In this document: positions 8,018 to 28,455 of the stretch, piece after piece | Position numbering within the stretch: position 1 is the first letter of the stretch | Layout of the letters: each line of letters opens with the position of its first letter | Source of the DNA: Vibrio vulnificus NBRC 15645 = ATCC 27562 | Lineage (GTDB): Bacteria; Pseudomonadota; Gammaproteobacteria; Enterobacterales; Vibrionaceae | Assembly: GCF_002224265.1 (NCBI RefSeq) | Contig: NZ_CP012881.1 | Coordinates: 2,232,001 to 2,296,000 of the forward strand | Reading direction: 5' to 3' | DNA: 64,000 bases | Made by a program: the position numbers and the translations under genes | Notes under the pieces: generated by a model | Told to the model about the DNA's origin: nothing | What the model saw: the letters and a program-made list of their open reading frames with translations, nothing else | Database searches by the model: none

Positions 8018-8923
8018 GTGGACGAGATTAATTGGAAGAATATCGACCTCAATTTGCTGGTGGTGTTCTCTTATCTATACCGTTATCGCAGTGTCAGCGT
8101 GGCGGCGGAAAAAAGCTTTGTCAGCCAATCGGCGATGAGCCACAGTCTCAATCGTCTGCGCGGTTTGTTTGATGATGTGCTGTTTGTCCGTAAGGGCCAC
8201 AAGATGGAGCCCAGTGAGCGAGCGCATCAGGTTGCGCCACAGATTCATCAACTGCTAAGCGTGATTTCGGGTGAGTTGTTGGCAAAGCAGCCCTTTTCAC
8301 CTCAGGCGTTTGACGGTGTGTGCCGCATTGGGATGACGGACTACGCAGAGTTTATTTTCGCCCCTAAGCTGTATGATGCGATTCGCCAGCAAGCCCCTAA
8401 AGCGCAGGTCAGCTTTATCAACGTCAATCGCAATAACTACGTCAGTTTGATTGAACAGGAAAAGCTGGATGTGGTGATTGGCTCGATGCCTGTATTGGAA
8501 GAACCATTTGAGGCGCAACGCTTATACACCGAAAAGCACGTGTGTTTGTGCGATCCCCTGCAAGTGGATGTGACGCGGATGAACATCGAACAGTTTGCCG
8601 CTATTGAGCAGGCGTTAGTGAGCCCAGATGGTCAGCTCTCCACTCAAGTGGATAAGCTGCTCGCCAGCCAAGGTTTAAGCCGCCGAGTGACGGTGGCCTC
8701 GCGCAACTTTCTTACCATCCGCAGCCTGTTATCTCATCGTGCTTTGATTGCCATCGTGCCGGAGAGAATGGCGCTGGCACAAGGTTTTGATGATCGCCTA
8801 ACCTCGTTTGAACCGCCGATTGAGGTGGCGGATTTTGATATCTCGTTGGTGTGGCATAGCGCCACTGGCAACAGCGAAAAGGGCATGTGGTTACGTGAGG
8901 TGATTCGCCAGCAAATCCATTAA
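8018..8923 (+). CDS. LysR-family transcriptional regulator
   Basis: A 301-residue LysR-type regulator. The N-terminal winged helix-turn-helix covers residues 6-65 (DLNLLVVFSYLYRYRSVSVA, then SQSAMSHSLNRLRGLFDD), and the rest is a substrate-binding-like effector domain. The GTG start is preceded by GGGATGAA. Its gene diverges from chrA with a 92-bp shared promoter region, so ChrA is the obvious candidate target. Its effector is unknown. The C-terminal codons overlap the convergent ligase gene by 4 bp. Confidence 0.88.
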   Translation: MDEINWKNIDLNLLVVFSYLYRYRSVSVAAEKSFVSQSAMSHSLNRLRGLFDDVLFVRKGHKMEPSERAHQVAPQIHQLLSVISGELLAKQPFSPQAFDGVCRIGMTDYAEFIFAPKLYDAIRQQAPKAQVSFINVNRNNYVSLIEQEKLDVVIGSMPVLEEPFEAQRLYTEKHVCLCDPLQVDVTRMNIEQFAAIEQALVSPDGQLSTQVDKLLASQGLSRRVTVASRNFLTIRSLLSHRALIAIVPERMALAQGFDDRLTSFEPPIEVADFDISLVWHSATGNSEKGMWLREVIRQQIH

Positions 8924-10311
8924 GGCTGCCAAGGTTTCGCTAAACAGTTATACCCCAACCAGAATTGCGTTTTGATGATCACCTCGCTGCGGTAGACCGG
9001 ATAATTGTCCAATCGCTCCAAGGTGCGATAACCGGCCGACACACTACAACCGATAGCGACAATCAGTATCACGCTGTGCGCCCACCATGGGCCAGGTTTG
9101 TTGGCTGGCAATGGTAATGAGGCAGACGCAAGCGAGCAACGTGACCAAAACAGTGCGCAGGCGACAACCGCCATCAGTTGACTTAAAGGTGAATCGAGCA
9201 CCCCAGACACCAAGCTGTACGCGATGCCGCAGAGCAGGCTGACGCCAAGCAACTTAGTGCGTAACGAACGCTGCCTGATGGTGAGGCGCAACAGTGAAGC
9301 GATCAACGCTAGGTAGCACAGAGTGGCCACCACGCCCCAATGCACCAACACGTTGAGAAGAGAGTTGTGTGGCCGGCCGTGATTGACCTCTTCGCAGACA
9401 AACGCATCCCCGCCCAATCCGGTAAAGGTGAAGATTTGCCAAGAGTGTCGCCACAGCGCTAAGCGTCCAGGGCTGTCTGTTCGAATGTTGAGCCACTCAA
9501 TCGGCCCACCAAAAATCATGCTGGGAAGTGGGGAAAGCAGCGCGAGTTTCACCAGTGCACCGGCCACAGCGCTTTGCCACAACAGTTTCCACCAAATAGA
9601 GCGCAGATCTCTGGCGCAAAACATCAGCAGCGTGAATCCACCCAATATGGCCACCAGTGGTCCTCGCGCATCGGTGGCAAAACAAATGGCGAAATCGATC
9701 GCGAGGATCGCTCTTGGTACAACGCCATGTTTGCCGCGTTTCATCGCTAGAGCGGCAAGATAAACGACAGGGAAGATGAGCCAAATATGGATCTGGTTGA
9801 GAAAACGAGGGTTGGCAAAGCCAAACAGGGTGAAGTTGTTGACGTTCAACTGGTGCACAATGCGGATCCAAAACGCCAGCGCAATGCTCAAAAATAGAAA
9901 CGCACTGAGCCAAAGAGAGTATTCAAACCATCGGGCTTGCTGCTTTTTCACCACATCACGCAGTACAAACAGCATCAAAACCAATCCTGCCAAATAAAAC
10001 CATTGCAAAACAGCGGCCAGTGGATAGCGAGCAAGCCACGTAGCCAGTAAGCTCGAAGCAATAAAAAGGCTTAGTAAACCTCGGTGGAGGAGCGTGAGAG
10101 AGCACCAATGATCGATGATACGCTGCCGCTGTTGAGTGGAGAACAGCACGATGAGCGCGGTGATTTGCAACAGAAACAGCACAAACAGGCGTTTGCTGTC
10201 GTAAAGTGGCAGCAGATCGTTGCGATCGAGAAATGGATTAAAACTAAACACCACCAATCCTAACAGGATCAGTGTCAATAAGGCGCGCGTGTAAAATGGC
10301 GAAGGTGGCAT
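8920..10311 (-). CDS. O-antigen ligase/polymerase-like (Wzy_C) membrane protein
   Basis: A 463-residue protein with about 10-12 hydrophobic segments and one large hydrophilic loop between about 270 and 320. That loop carries GRPHNSLLNVLVHWG, the His-Asn-centred motif of the Wzy_C domain shared by O-antigen ligases (WaaL), polymerases (Wzy) and related glycosyl-transfer enzymes. It would act in the inner membrane facing the periplasm, but it stands alone here with no surface-polysaccharide genes beside it, so ligase, polymerase or protein O-glycosyltransferase cannot be told apart. ATG at 10311 is preferred to the GTG at 10314 because GGAG abuts the GTG. Confidence 0.8.
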   Translation of the reverse strand: MPPSPFYTRALLTLILLGLVVFSFNPFLDRNDLLPLYDSKRLFVLFLLQITALIVLFSTQQRQRIIDHWCSLTLLHRGLLSLFIASSLLATWLARYPLAAVLQWFYLAGLVLMLFVLRDVVKKQQARWFEYSLWLSAFLFLSIALAFWIRIVHQLNVNNFTLFGFANPRFLNQIHIWLIFPVVYLAALAMKRGKHGVVPRAILAIDFAICFATDARGPLVAILGGFTLLMFCARDLRSIWWKLLWQSAVAGALVKLALLSPLPSMIFGGPIEWLNIRTDSPGRLALWRHSWQIFTFTGLGGDAFVCEEVNHGRPHNSLLNVLVHWGVVATLCYLALIASLLRLTIRQRSLRTKLLGVSLLCGIAYSLVSGVLDSPLSQLMAVVACALFWSRCSLASASLPLPANKPGPWWAHSVILIVAIGCSVSAGYRTLERLDNYPVYRSEVIIKTQFWLGYNCLAKPWQP

Positions 10312-10390
10312 CACTCCATAGAGCCCTTTAAAACGATCAGCGATATTTAGAGTCTAGTCTTAGTGACTGGTTTTGCTTGGTTTTTTATAC

Positions 10391-10421
10391 AAAAACGCCC
10401 TTAATTTTGGCAATCAAGGGC
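10391..10421 (-). terminator. Rho-independent terminator after the GH63 gene
   Basis: On the minus strand GCCCTTGATT pairs with AATTAAGGGC and is followed by GTTTTTG. It lies 36 bp after the stop of the GH63 gene and so ends the ebg operon transcript. Confidence 0.8.
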
Positions 10422-10456
10422 ATTGTCGCTGGTTGGTTTTAACTGAGCAGTAAGGC

Positions 10457-12847
<2,391 letters not shown>

Positions 12848-12849
12848 TT

Positions 12850-12877
12850 AAGCGCCAAAGGATATTGGCGCTTTTGT
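12850..12877. other. Intercistronic hairpin between permease and GH63 genes
   Basis: AAGCGCCAA ... TTGGCGCTT with a short loop, in the 65-bp gap between the two genes. No U-run follows it in the direction of the operon, so it is more likely a processing or stability element than a full terminator. Confidence 0.5.
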
Positions 12878-12885
12878 TATTAACG

Positions 12886-14391
<1,506 letters not shown>

Positions 14392-14422
14392 TTAGAGTTG
14401 TTATGGGGGCGGGCAGGGTGAA

Positions 14423-14445
14423 GGGCAGAGCGTTTTTCTCTGCCC
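14423..14445. other. Intercistronic hairpin between the two permease genes
   Basis: GGGCAGAG-CGTTTTT-CTCTGCCC, a perfect 8-bp stem 38 bp downstream of the first permease. It could partly terminate or protect the mRNA. No T-run follows on the minus strand. Confidence 0.5.
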
Positions 14446-14483
14446 AAGTTTTCGGTCATCAACCTAGAATGGTTGAGCGTCAT

Positions 14484-19660
<5,177 letters not shown>

Positions 19661-19679
19661 TTAGTAAAACTTTTACTAA
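19661..19679. promoter_or_regulatory. Perfect 19-bp palindrome, probable EbgR operator
   Basis: TTAGTAAAACTTTTACTAA is a perfect palindrome centred on C, 82 bp upstream of the ebgA start and just before a TATATT-like -10 on the minus strand. LacI-family repressors bind such symmetric sites, and ebgR is the nearest regulator. Related TTAGTAAAA half-sites occur at 21886 and 29596. Confidence 0.7.
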
Positions 19680-19687
19680 ATAGAATT

Positions 19688-19704
19688 AGTGAAAACGTTT
19701 TACT
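19688..19704. promoter_or_regulatory. Second LacI-type operator upstream of ebgA
   Basis: AGTGAAAACGTTTTACT, a quasi-palindrome with the central CG typical of LacI/GalR-family operators. It matches 9 of the 12 informative GalR positions (GTGnAAnCGnTTnCAC) and its right half equals the EbgR-type half-site AGTAAAAC. It could serve either repressor. Confidence 0.5.
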
Positions 19705-19881
19705 TTAACTTGATCACGAATTCTCAGTGGGAAAGAGTGAAAGGTGTGATCCGAGTTAAAGAATAATGTTTAACCAGTTTTAGCGGCTTTTCCGTGGCGG
19801 ATAGGAGTGTTAAGTGAAGAGGGAATACGGCAAAAACGGAAAAGGTTTACACTTTACTTATTGAAAAATAAAGATAAAAAT

Positions 19882-19902
19882 AAAGCACGCTCAGCGTGCT
19901 TT
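19882..19902 (-). terminator. Terminator after the SGNH esterase gene
   Basis: AAAGCACGC-TGA-GCGTGCTTT on the minus strand followed by ATTTTTATC. It separates the ebgR-esterase transcript from the ebgA operon, so ebgA must have its own promoter. Confidence 0.85.
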
Positions 19903-19924
19903 GGATAAAAGTGGCGTCATCGCC

Positions 19925-21836
<1,912 letters not shown>

Positions 21837-21885
21837 TCATCTGTTCTCTATTGTAATCAAGAGGCTGCGTGATGCATCCGTTTTT

Positions 21886-21894
21886 TTAGTAAAA
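21886..21894. promoter_or_regulatory. EbgR-type half-site upstream of ebgR
   Basis: TTAGTAAAA, the left half of the palindrome at ebgA, 89 bp from the ebgR start. The opposite half is degenerate, so this is a weaker candidate for autoregulation. Confidence 0.35.
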
Positions 21895-21992
21895 ATCGAG
21901 TCATGAGTGTTTTTATGATACTGGAACACTCGCTGTGTGGTGGAATGTCTTTCACTAAATCTCAGTGTAAAAAGGATTGTTTATGAAAAGCA

Positions 21993-22008
21993 GTGAAAAC
22001 GTTTACAC
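21993..22008. promoter_or_regulatory. GalR operator upstream of galE
   Basis: GTGAAAACGTTTACAC agrees with every informative position of the GalR/GalS consensus GTGnAAnCGnTTnCAC. It lies 96 bp before the galE GTG, in the 306-bp gap between divergent ebgR and galE. An inverted repeat TTGGATC/GATCCAA follows at 22018-22040. Confidence 0.85.
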
Positions 22009-22103
22009 TTTGCGAATTGGATCACGGAACCCGATCCAACATGCTTGGTAAGCTTTTAAACAAGCAAAGCCATTGAGCAAATTTGAGATCAGGAGAGGCA
22101 AGG

Positions 22104-23123
22104 GTGAACGTTTTAGTGACAGGTGGCATGGGTTACATCGGTAGCCATACATGTGTGCAGATGATGGCAGCCGGTATGGAACCTATCATCGTCGACAACT
22201 TATGCAATGCGAAAGTGGACGTGTTAAGCCGTATTGAAGCGCTCACGGGTAAGCAACCTACCTTCTACCAAGGTGATATTCGTGACGAAGCCTTTTTGGA
22301 CTCCGTGTTCGCCCAGCATGATATTCAAGCGGTGATCCACTTTGCTGGCCTCAAAGCGGTTGGCGAATCGGTGGCAAAACCACTCGAATATTACGACAAC
22401 AACGTCAATGGCTCGTTGGTGCTGGCGCGCTGCATGCGCAAAGCCGGCGTGAAAAGCATCGTCTTCAGCTCGTCTGCGACGGTTTATGGTGACCCAGAAA
22501 TCGTTCCGATTACGGAAGATTCACCAACAGGCGCCACCACCAACCCATACGGGCGCAGTAAATACATGGTGGAACAATGTTTAAGCGATCTGTTCCACGC
22601 GGAAAATGACTGGAGCATTACTTTATTGCGTTACTTCAACCCGGTTGGTGCGCATCCATCGGGCAGCATGGGGGAAGATCCACAAGGCATTCCCAACAAC
22701 TTGATGCCGTTTATCGCCCAAGTAGCCGTTGGTCGCCGTGAAAAACTCTCCGTGTTTGGCAATGACTACTCAACCCCTGATGGCACGGGCGTGCGCGATT
22801 ACATTCATGTGATGGATCTGGCCGATGGCCACATCGCCGCATTGAAATCGGTCGGGGCAACATCGGGTTTGCACATTTACAACTTAGGCACAGGTAAAGG
22901 TTCGAGCGTACTTGAGATGGTGGAGGCGTTCGCGGCCGCTTGCGGTAAACCGGTGCCTTACGAGTTATGCCCGCGTCGTCCGGGTGACATTGCCGAATGT
23001 TGGGCAAGCACAGAAAAAGCCGAGCGCGAACTTGGCTGGAAGGCAACACGTTCGGTGGCGGAAATGACCGCCGATACGTGGAACTGGCAGTCAAACAATC
23101 CTAATGGCTATTCCCCAGCGTAA
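22104..23123 (+). CDS. galE: UDP-glucose 4-epimerase GalE
   Basis: A 339-residue short-chain dehydrogenase/reductase-type epimerase that interconverts UDP-galactose and UDP-glucose with bound NAD. The Rossmann motif GGMGYIGSH is at residues 7-15, the catalytic Ser and YxxxK are in SSSATVYG and PYGRSKYMVE, and RYFNPVGAHPSG is a substrate-loop signature. The GTG at 22104 directly follows AGGAGAGGCAAGG; the longer frame from 22083 would include that ribosome binding site. First gene of galETKM, under the GalR operator at 21993. Length matches the 338-residue E. coli enzyme. Confidence 0.96.
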   Translation: MNVLVTGGMGYIGSHTCVQMMAAGMEPIIVDNLCNAKVDVLSRIEALTGKQPTFYQGDIRDEAFLDSVFAQHDIQAVIHFAGLKAVGESVAKPLEYYDNNVNGSLVLARCMRKAGVKSIVFSSSATVYGDPEIVPITEDSPTGATTNPYGRSKYMVEQCLSDLFHAENDWSITLLRYFNPVGAHPSGSMGEDPQGIPNNLMPFIAQVAVGRREKLSVFGNDYSTPDGTGVRDYIHVMDLADGHIAALKSVGATSGLHIYNLGTGKGSSVLEMVEAFAAACGKPVPYELCPRRPGDIAECWASTEKAERELGWKATRSVAEMTADTWNWQSNNPNGYSPA

Positions 23124-23170
23124 TTGACGTTTCTGCGTTGTCATCTGCGCTTCTCACGGTGTTGGGAAGC

Positions 23171-23214
23171 TGAGTTTGAAGAATTTTGAAGAATTTTGAA
23201 GAAATTTGAAGAGT
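23171..23214. repeat. 10-bp tandem repeat between galE and galT
   Basis: GAATTTTGAA occurs twice in a row, followed by GAAATTTGAA, with decayed units on both sides (about four copies in all). It sits directly upstream of the galT start, where no strong Shine-Dalgarno is visible. The 10-bp period is prone to copy-number slippage and could change the leader spacing. Confidence 0.7.
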
Positions 23215-23226
23215 TGAGTAAGTACT

Positions 23227-24279
23227 ATGTCGAATGTTGAGTTTAACCCTGTGGATCATCCACACCGCCGTTTTAATCCGCTGACGGGGCAGTGGGTTTT
23301 GGTTTCCCCTCATCGTGCAAAACGTCCTTGGAGCGGCGCCGATGAGAAACCGGCCATTGATGAATTGCCAAGTTACGATGAGAAGTGTTTCTTGTGTCCA
23401 ACTAACGAACGTGTCTCTGGCGATGTTAATCCAGATTACCAAGGCACTTACGTGTTTAAGAACGATTTTGCTGCTTTGATGGTGGACTCACCGGATGCGC
23501 CGGAGTCAGACAACCCGCTATTCAAAACCCAAGGTGTGCGCGGTTTAAGCCGAGTGATTTGCTTCTCGCCAGATCACAGCAAAACCTTACCTGAGCTGCC
23601 AGTGGAAAAAATTCGCGGCGTGATTGAGACCTGGAACGAACAAATTGAAGAGCTCGGCAAAGAGTACGTTTGGGTTCAAGCATTCGAGAACAAAGGCGAG
23701 ACCATGGGCTGTTCTCAGCCGCATCCACACGGTCAGATCTGGGCGAATAGCTTCTTACCAAACGAAATTGAGCGTAAAGAGCACAACCTAAAAGCGTACT
23801 ATCAAGAACACGGCAGCAACTTGCTGGTGGATTACGTGCAAGCGGAACTCAAAGATGGCTCGCGCATCGTGGTGGAAACCGAGCACTGGTTGGCGGTGGT
23901 ACCTTACTGGGCGGCGTGGCCATTCGAAACTATGCTGCTGCCGAAAACGCACATTCGCCGTATGAGCGAACTTAGCGATGAGCAACGAGACGATTTAGCG
24001 CGAGCGATTAAGAAGCTGACCAGCCGCTACGACAACTTGTTTCAGTGTTCTTTCCCTTACTCAATGGGTTGGCACTACGCGCCGTTTTTTGAGCAAGGCA
24101 CTGACATCGACCATTGGCAACTTCATGCTCTTTTCTATCCGCCGTTACTGCGTAGCGCGACGATTCGCAAGTTTATGGTGGGCTACGAAATGCTGGCAGA
24201 AAGCCAACGAGACCTTACCGCAGAGCAGGCGGCGCAGCGTCTGCGTGATGTGAGTGATGTCCATTACAAAGAATGCTAA
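23227..24279 (+). CDS. galT: Galactose-1-phosphate uridylyltransferase GalT
   Basis: A 350-residue HIT-superfamily nucleotidyltransferase that swaps galactose-1-phosphate with UDP-glucose. The N-terminal [19 protein letters not shown] is a strong family match, with zinc-ligand cysteines in CFLCP. The active-site HPH triad is in [10 protein letters not shown]. The C-terminal half has a second histidine cluster near [10 protein letters not shown]. Second gene of galETKM, 103 bp after galE; the gap holds the 10-bp tandem repeat. Confidence 0.97.
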   Translation: MSNVEFNPVDHPHRRFNPLTGQWVLVSPHRAKRPWSGADEKPAIDELPSYDEKCFLCPTNERVSGDVNPDYQGTYVFKNDFAALMVDSPDAPESDNPLFKTQGVRGLSRVICFSPDHSKTLPELPVEKIRGVIETWNEQIEELGKEYVWVQAFENKGETMGCSQPHPHGQIWANSFLPNEIERKEHNLKAYYQEHGSNLLVDYVQAELKDGSRIVVETEHWLAVVPYWAAWPFETMLLPKTHIRRMSELSDEQRDDLARAIKKLTSRYDNLFQCSFPYSMGWHYAPFFEQGTDIDHWQLHALFYPPLLRSATIRKFMVGYEMLAESQRDLTAEQAAQRLRDVSDVHYKEC

Positions 24280-24308
24280 GCCATTAAATTGGACTGATAA
24301 CGAATCAC

Positions 24309-24357
24309 GGGATAGCGCGACTTTACCGATAGAAAGTTAGGCTCAACGCGCTATCCC
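24309..24357. other. Intercistronic hairpin between galT and galK
   Basis: The arms GGGATAGCGCG and CGCGCTATCCC are perfectly complementary over 11 bp across a 27-nt loop, which itself contains ACTTT/AAAGT. No T-run follows, so it is more likely an mRNA stability or processing element than a terminator. It could uncouple galK expression from galET. Confidence 0.65.
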
Positions 24358-24389
24358 CCATCAAATTACTATGCTAAGAGAACGTCCCT

Positions 24390-25550
24390 ATGTCTGAACT
24401 TATCCAAAATGTGAAAACCGCCTTTGAACAAGTGCTGGGTTACGCACCAAGCCACATCATCCAAGCGCCTGGACGCGTGAACCTAATTGGTGAGCACACC
24501 GACTACAACGATGGTTTTGTGTTGCCATGTGCCATTAACTACCAAACCGTGGTTGCAGCAGCAAAGCGTGAAGACAATCTCGTGCGTGTGGTCTCAGTCG
24601 ATTACGGCAACGCAGTGGACGAGTTCGATATCACGCAAGCCATAACCTTCCAGCAAGACAAAATGTGGGCAAACTACATTCGCGGCGTAGTGAAGTGCCT
24701 TCTTGCACGCGGTTACGCGTTCACGGGAGCGGATATTTCAGTCAGCGGCAACGTGCCTCAAGGTGCGGGTTTGAGCTCATCGGCGGCGTTGGAAGTGGTG
24801 ATTGGCCAGACGTTCAAAGTGCTGTTCAATCTTGAGATCAGCCAAGCGGAAATCGCCTTAAACGGTCAGCAAGCCGAGAACGAATTCGTTGGTTGTAACT
24901 GCGGCATCATGGACCAAATGATTTCCGCGGAAGGGCGTGAAAATCACGCGATGCTATTGGATTGCCGTAGCCTAGAAACAGAATCGGTTTCGATGCCAGA
25001 AGAGATGGCTGTCGTGATCATCAACTCGAATAAAAAACGTGGTTTGGTCGACAGTGAATACAACACTCGCCGTCAGCAATGTGAAGAAGCGGCGCGCATT
25101 TTCGGTGTGAAAGCGCTGCGCGATGTGACGATTGAGCAGTTCAACGAGAAAGTTGCTGAGCTGGATGAAATGGTGGCAAAACGTGCCCGTCACGTCATCA
25201 CAGAAAACGATCGTACTGTGGAAGCGGCGCAAGCGCTGCGAGCGCACGACATGAAGCGTATGGGCGAGCTGATGGCCGAGTCTCATGCGTCAATGCGCGA
25301 TGATTTCGAAATCACGGTAAAAGAGATCGATACGCTGGTGGAGATCGTCAAAGAGGTGATTGGTGACCAAGGCGGCGTGCGCATGACTGGCGGTGGCTTT
25401 GGTGGTTGTATTGTGGCACTTGTACCACCGGCACTGGTTGATGACGTGAAAGCCACTGTGGCAGCGAAATACCAAGCGGCCACAGGCTTAAAAGAATCCA
25501 TCTACGTGTGCCAAGCCAAAGATGGCGCGGGTTTGGTTGAAGTGCTGTAG
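24390..25550 (+). CDS. galK: Galactokinase GalK
   Basis: A 386-residue GHMP kinase that phosphorylates galactose at C1. The galactose signature [19 protein letters not shown] is close to the N-terminus. The phosphate-binding loop is [14 protein letters not shown] and the third motif is [14 protein letters not shown] near residue 335. Length and motif order are those of E. coli GalK (382 residues). It lies 110 bp after galT, behind the long hairpin, and 9 bp before galM. Confidence 0.97.
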   Translation: MSELIQNVKTAFEQVLGYAPSHIIQAPGRVNLIGEHTDYNDGFVLPCAINYQTVVAAAKREDNLVRVVSVDYGNAVDEFDITQAITFQQDKMWANYIRGVVKCLLARGYAFTGADISVSGNVPQGAGLSSSAALEVVIGQTFKVLFNLEISQAEIALNGQQAENEFVGCNCGIMDQMISAEGRENHAMLLDCRSLETESVSMPEEMAVVIINSNKKRGLVDSEYNTRRQQCEEAARIFGVKALRDVTIEQFNEKVAELDEMVAKRARHVITENDRTVEAAQALRAHDMKRMGELMAESHASMRDDFEITVKEIDTLVEIVKEVIGDQGGVRMTGGGFGGCIVALVPPALVDDVKATVAAKYQAATGLKESIYVCQAKDGAGLVEVL

Positions 25551-25559
25551 GACGGCGGG

Positions 25560-26618
25560 ATGATTGCTCAATTGAACCAAACTATGACTGAGCAGGCGGC
25601 CTTTGATGGCCAGCCTGCCCAATTAGTGGAACTGTCAAATCGTGCGGGTATGTCTGTGACTTTAATGGACATTGGCGCGACTTGGCTAAGTTGCCAATTA
25701 CCGTTGGCGAGCGGGGAGCGAAGAGAAGTTCTGTTAGGCGTGGGGACGATGCAGAACTTCGAGCGTCAGGCAAGTTACATGGGGGTAACCGTCGGGCGTT
25801 ATGCAAATCGCATCGCCAATGGGCTTTTTTCGATTGATAATGTGGTGTACCAAGTTTCGGTAAACCAAGCGGGGAACTGTTTGCACGGTGGAGCGCAAGG
25901 TTTTGATAAACGACGTTGGCACATTGAATCGCAATCAAGTAGCGAAGTGACGTTTTCACTCGAATCTCCAAATGGCGATCAGGGGTTTCCCGGCCATCTT
26001 AGCGTTAACGTGAAGTATCAGTTGACCGACGAGAATCAACTGACCATTCGTTACTGGGCAACAACCGATGCCGTGACGCCAGTGAATCTCACTAACCATG
26101 CGTATTTCAATCTAATGGGGGCGGAATCGGGGCATGATTGCTTGCAGCATAAGTTGGTATTAAATGCCCCGTGCTATTTGCCGACCAATGACGTTGGCAT
26201 TCCATTGGGTACGCTGCGAAGGGTTTCTGGCACCAGTTTTGATTTCAATACTGAAAAAGCCATTGGTGAAGTTTTGCTACAAGATGAGCAGCAACAATGT
26301 GCCAAAGGGTATGATCACAGCTATTTGTTTGAACGAGAGCGCGATGTGTCTCTGCCCGTTGCGTGTGTGACCTCGCCTGATGAGTTGATTCGTTTGTCTG
26401 TTTGTACCAACAAACCCGCCATTCAGCTCTATACGGGTAATTGGTTGGCAGGCACACCAAACCGCAGTGGCAGTGAATATCGAGACTACGCAGGATTGGC
26501 GCTGGAGACCCAATTTTTGCCTGATTCGCCGAACCATTCGGATTGGCCACAACCCAGTTGCCTGCTTTCTCCTGGCGAAGAGTATCGTTACTTTACCTCC
26601 TATCATTTTGATTTTTAG
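25560..26618 (+). CDS. galM: Aldose 1-epimerase (mutarotase) GalM
   Basis: A 352-residue galactose mutarotase that converts beta-D-galactose, as released by EbgA, into the alpha anomer used by GalK. It shows the family segments GVTVGRYANRIANG, the catalytic His in NLTNHAYFNLMG, DVGIPLGTLRRVSGTSFDF and the C-terminal glutamate base in LETQFLPDSPNH. AGGACGGCGGG lies just before the ATG, 9 bp after the galK stop. Last gene of the operon, followed by a clear terminator. Confidence 0.95.
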   Translation: MIAQLNQTMTEQAAFDGQPAQLVELSNRAGMSVTLMDIGATWLSCQLPLASGERREVLLGVGTMQNFERQASYMGVTVGRYANRIANGLFSIDNVVYQVSVNQAGNCLHGGAQGFDKRRWHIESQSSSEVTFSLESPNGDQGFPGHLSVNVKYQLTDENQLTIRYWATTDAVTPVNLTNHAYFNLMGAESGHDCLQHKLVLNAPCYLPTNDVGIPLGTLRRVSGTSFDFNTEKAIGEVLLQDEQQQCAKGYDHSYLFERERDVSLPVACVTSPDELIRLSVCTNKPAIQLYTGNWLAGTPNRSGSEYRDYAGLALETQFLPDSPNHSDWPQPSCLLSPGEEYRYFTSYHFDF

Positions 26619-26628
26619 ATGTTTAAAT

Positions 26629-26656
26629 AAAAGGCTCTGCATGTTGGAGCCTTTTT
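26629..26656 (+). terminator. Rho-independent terminator of the gal operon
   Basis: AAAAGGCTC pairs with GAGCCTTTT, with a short T extension, beginning 10 bp after the galM stop. Confidence 0.85.
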
Positions 26657-26840
26657 CATTCTTTCCTCAAAAGCAATCAATGCTCTTGGTTGCATATTTT
26701 TTAGTGATCCAGTTAACAAACTCAGTGTTGCCAGTGGCAAAGCGTTTCCCCTCTACCATTCTATAAAGAGCAGTTATAAAAATAACAAATCTATCAGCCT
26801 TGAAAATCTGAGTCAGAATCTCTGTCGGGATGGGTACGTC

Positions 26841-28442
26841 ATGTTGAAGCTAAGAAATATGAAAGTCAGCTATAAGCTGGCAATGATTGTTGCTGTCGGA
26901 ATTTTAGGATTCCTACTCCTACTGTTTATCTCTGTTAATACTCTCAAAACGAACTTGATTGCTGAGCGTCACGCGCGGTTGAACGCCGTAATCCATACGG
27001 TATTGTCACAAGTGGAATCACTCAGCCAAACATACGCCAAATCAGAGGCGCAAAATCTGGCCAAGGCGTTGATCTCAGCCACGCGTTTTGATGAAAACAA
27101 CTATCTATTTGTCATTGATGAAAATCGCAATACCGTAGTGCATCCGATCAAACCTGAGTTGGTTGGCCAGCAGATGGGCAATGGCAGCGATGGTCAGTTT
27201 TGGTTCACCATGGTGGATTTAGGCCGAGCGGGGGGCACAGGCTCACTCACCTATCTGTGGCAAAACAGTCGCGGTCAACCTGCAGACAAACTCTCAGTGG
27301 TGCACGGTTTTGCTTCTTGGGGCTGGATCATTGGCGCTGGGATGTTATTGGACGATATCGAAGCGGCGGTGAATCAACAAATTTTGAAAATGGGCATTGC
27401 CACTCTCGCGATTGCCTTGGTCATGAGTGCACTGGGGATGCTGATTAGCCGCGCGGTGATTGAGCCGTTAAATGCCATTCGCCAGAGTATGAAGCAAGTC
27501 GCGGCAGGAAATCTAACCGCTCAAGTGGCGGTGTTGGGTAAAGATGAATTTGGCCGCTTGGCGCAGGACATCAATCAGAGTATCGGCTCGGTCAGAGAGG
27601 CGCTGTTTGAATCGGTTCAATCTGCTTCCGAGGTGGCTGATGCCGCGGTGCGCATTGCATCATCAGCGGAAGAGACCAGCCAAGCGGTGCTGAGCCAGCG
27701 AGACCAACTGAATCAGTTAGCCACGGCAATGAATGAGATGAGCGCAACGGTTGCTGATGTGGCCGGCCACGCCGAGGACACCGCCAGAGATACGCTGGAT
27801 GCGACCAAAGAAGCCAACTTGGGCGATAAAGACGTGCATTCCAGCGTGGACAGCATTAAGTCGCTGTCTGTTGAACTCGAAGTGGCCAATGATCAGGTCG
27901 CCAAGCTCAAAGAAGGGGTGATGCAGATCAGCGAGTTCACCAATGTGATCAGCAGTATCTCAGAGCAGACCAATTTGCTTGCACTCAATGCTGCAATAGA
28001 AGCGGCAAGGGCAGGAGAGCAAGGGCGGGGTTTTGCGGTGGTGGCTGATGAAGTGCGAAATCTGGCTGGGCGCACTCATCAATCGACCGATGAAATACAA
28101 ACCACCATCAATAAACTGCAGCAGTTAGCCGTTTCTGCCGTGGCGGCGATGGAGAAAAGCCAATCACTGGCACAAAGCAGTGTCGCTCGAGCGGAGCACG
28201 CGGGAGAGGATTTGCAATTGATCGTCAATCACATTCGTCACGTGAGCGATAAAGCAACGCAGATCGCCACGGCAGCGGAAGAGCAGAGCGCGGTGGCAGA
28301 GGAGATGAATCGCAACGTCAGTGGTATCAATGACGCGGCGATGGAGATGTCGCAAGCGGCCAACTTCTTAGCGGAAGAGAGTGAAACCTTGGCCGATTTG
28401 TCGCGCCAGCTTGATCAGAAGATGACGCGATTTAAGCTTTGA
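26841..28442 (+). CDS. Methyl-accepting chemotaxis protein with Cache_2-type sensor
   Basis: A 533-residue chemoreceptor. TM1 is at about 12-34. A periplasmic single-Cache (Cache_2) domain spans about 40-180, with its typical strand [18 protein letters not shown]2 is at about 187-208, then HAMP, then a signalling domain whose hairpin tip ([20 protein letters not shown]) is intact. No CheR-docking pentapeptide is at the C-terminus. It sits between galM and the convergent galR but behind the gal terminator, so it has its own promoter. Small organic acids are common ligands of such Cache domains; a galactose-related ligand is suggested only by location. Confidence 0.93.
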   Translation: MLKLRNMKVSYKLAMIVAVGILGFLLLLFISVNTLKTNLIAERHARLNAVIHTVLSQVESLSQTYAKSEAQNLAKALISATRFDENNYLFVIDENRNTVVHPIKPELVGQQMGNGSDGQFWFTMVDLGRAGGTGSLTYLWQNSRGQPADKLSVVHGFASWGWIIGAGMLLDDIEAAVNQQILKMGIATLAIALVMSALGMLISRAVIEPLNAIRQSMKQVAAGNLTAQVAVLGKDEFGRLAQDINQSIGSVREALFESVQSASEVADAAVRIASSAEETSQAVLSQRDQLNQLATAMNEMSATVADVAGHAEDTARDTLDATKEANLGDKDVHSSVDSIKSLSVELEVANDQVAKLKEGVMQISEFTNVISSISEQTNLLALNAAIEAARAGEQGRGFAVVADEVRNLAGRTHQSTDEIQTTINKLQQLAVSAVAAMEKSQSLAQSSVARAEHAGEDLQLIVNHIRHVSDKATQIATAAEEQSAVAEEMNRNVSGINDAAMEMSQAANFLAEESETLADLSRQLDQKMTRFKL

Positions 28443-28455
28443 TGAGGAAAAGGCG

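Noticed and set aside
26467..26766. 99-codon frame crossing the end of galM
   Set aside because: Overlaps galM and runs through the operon terminator.
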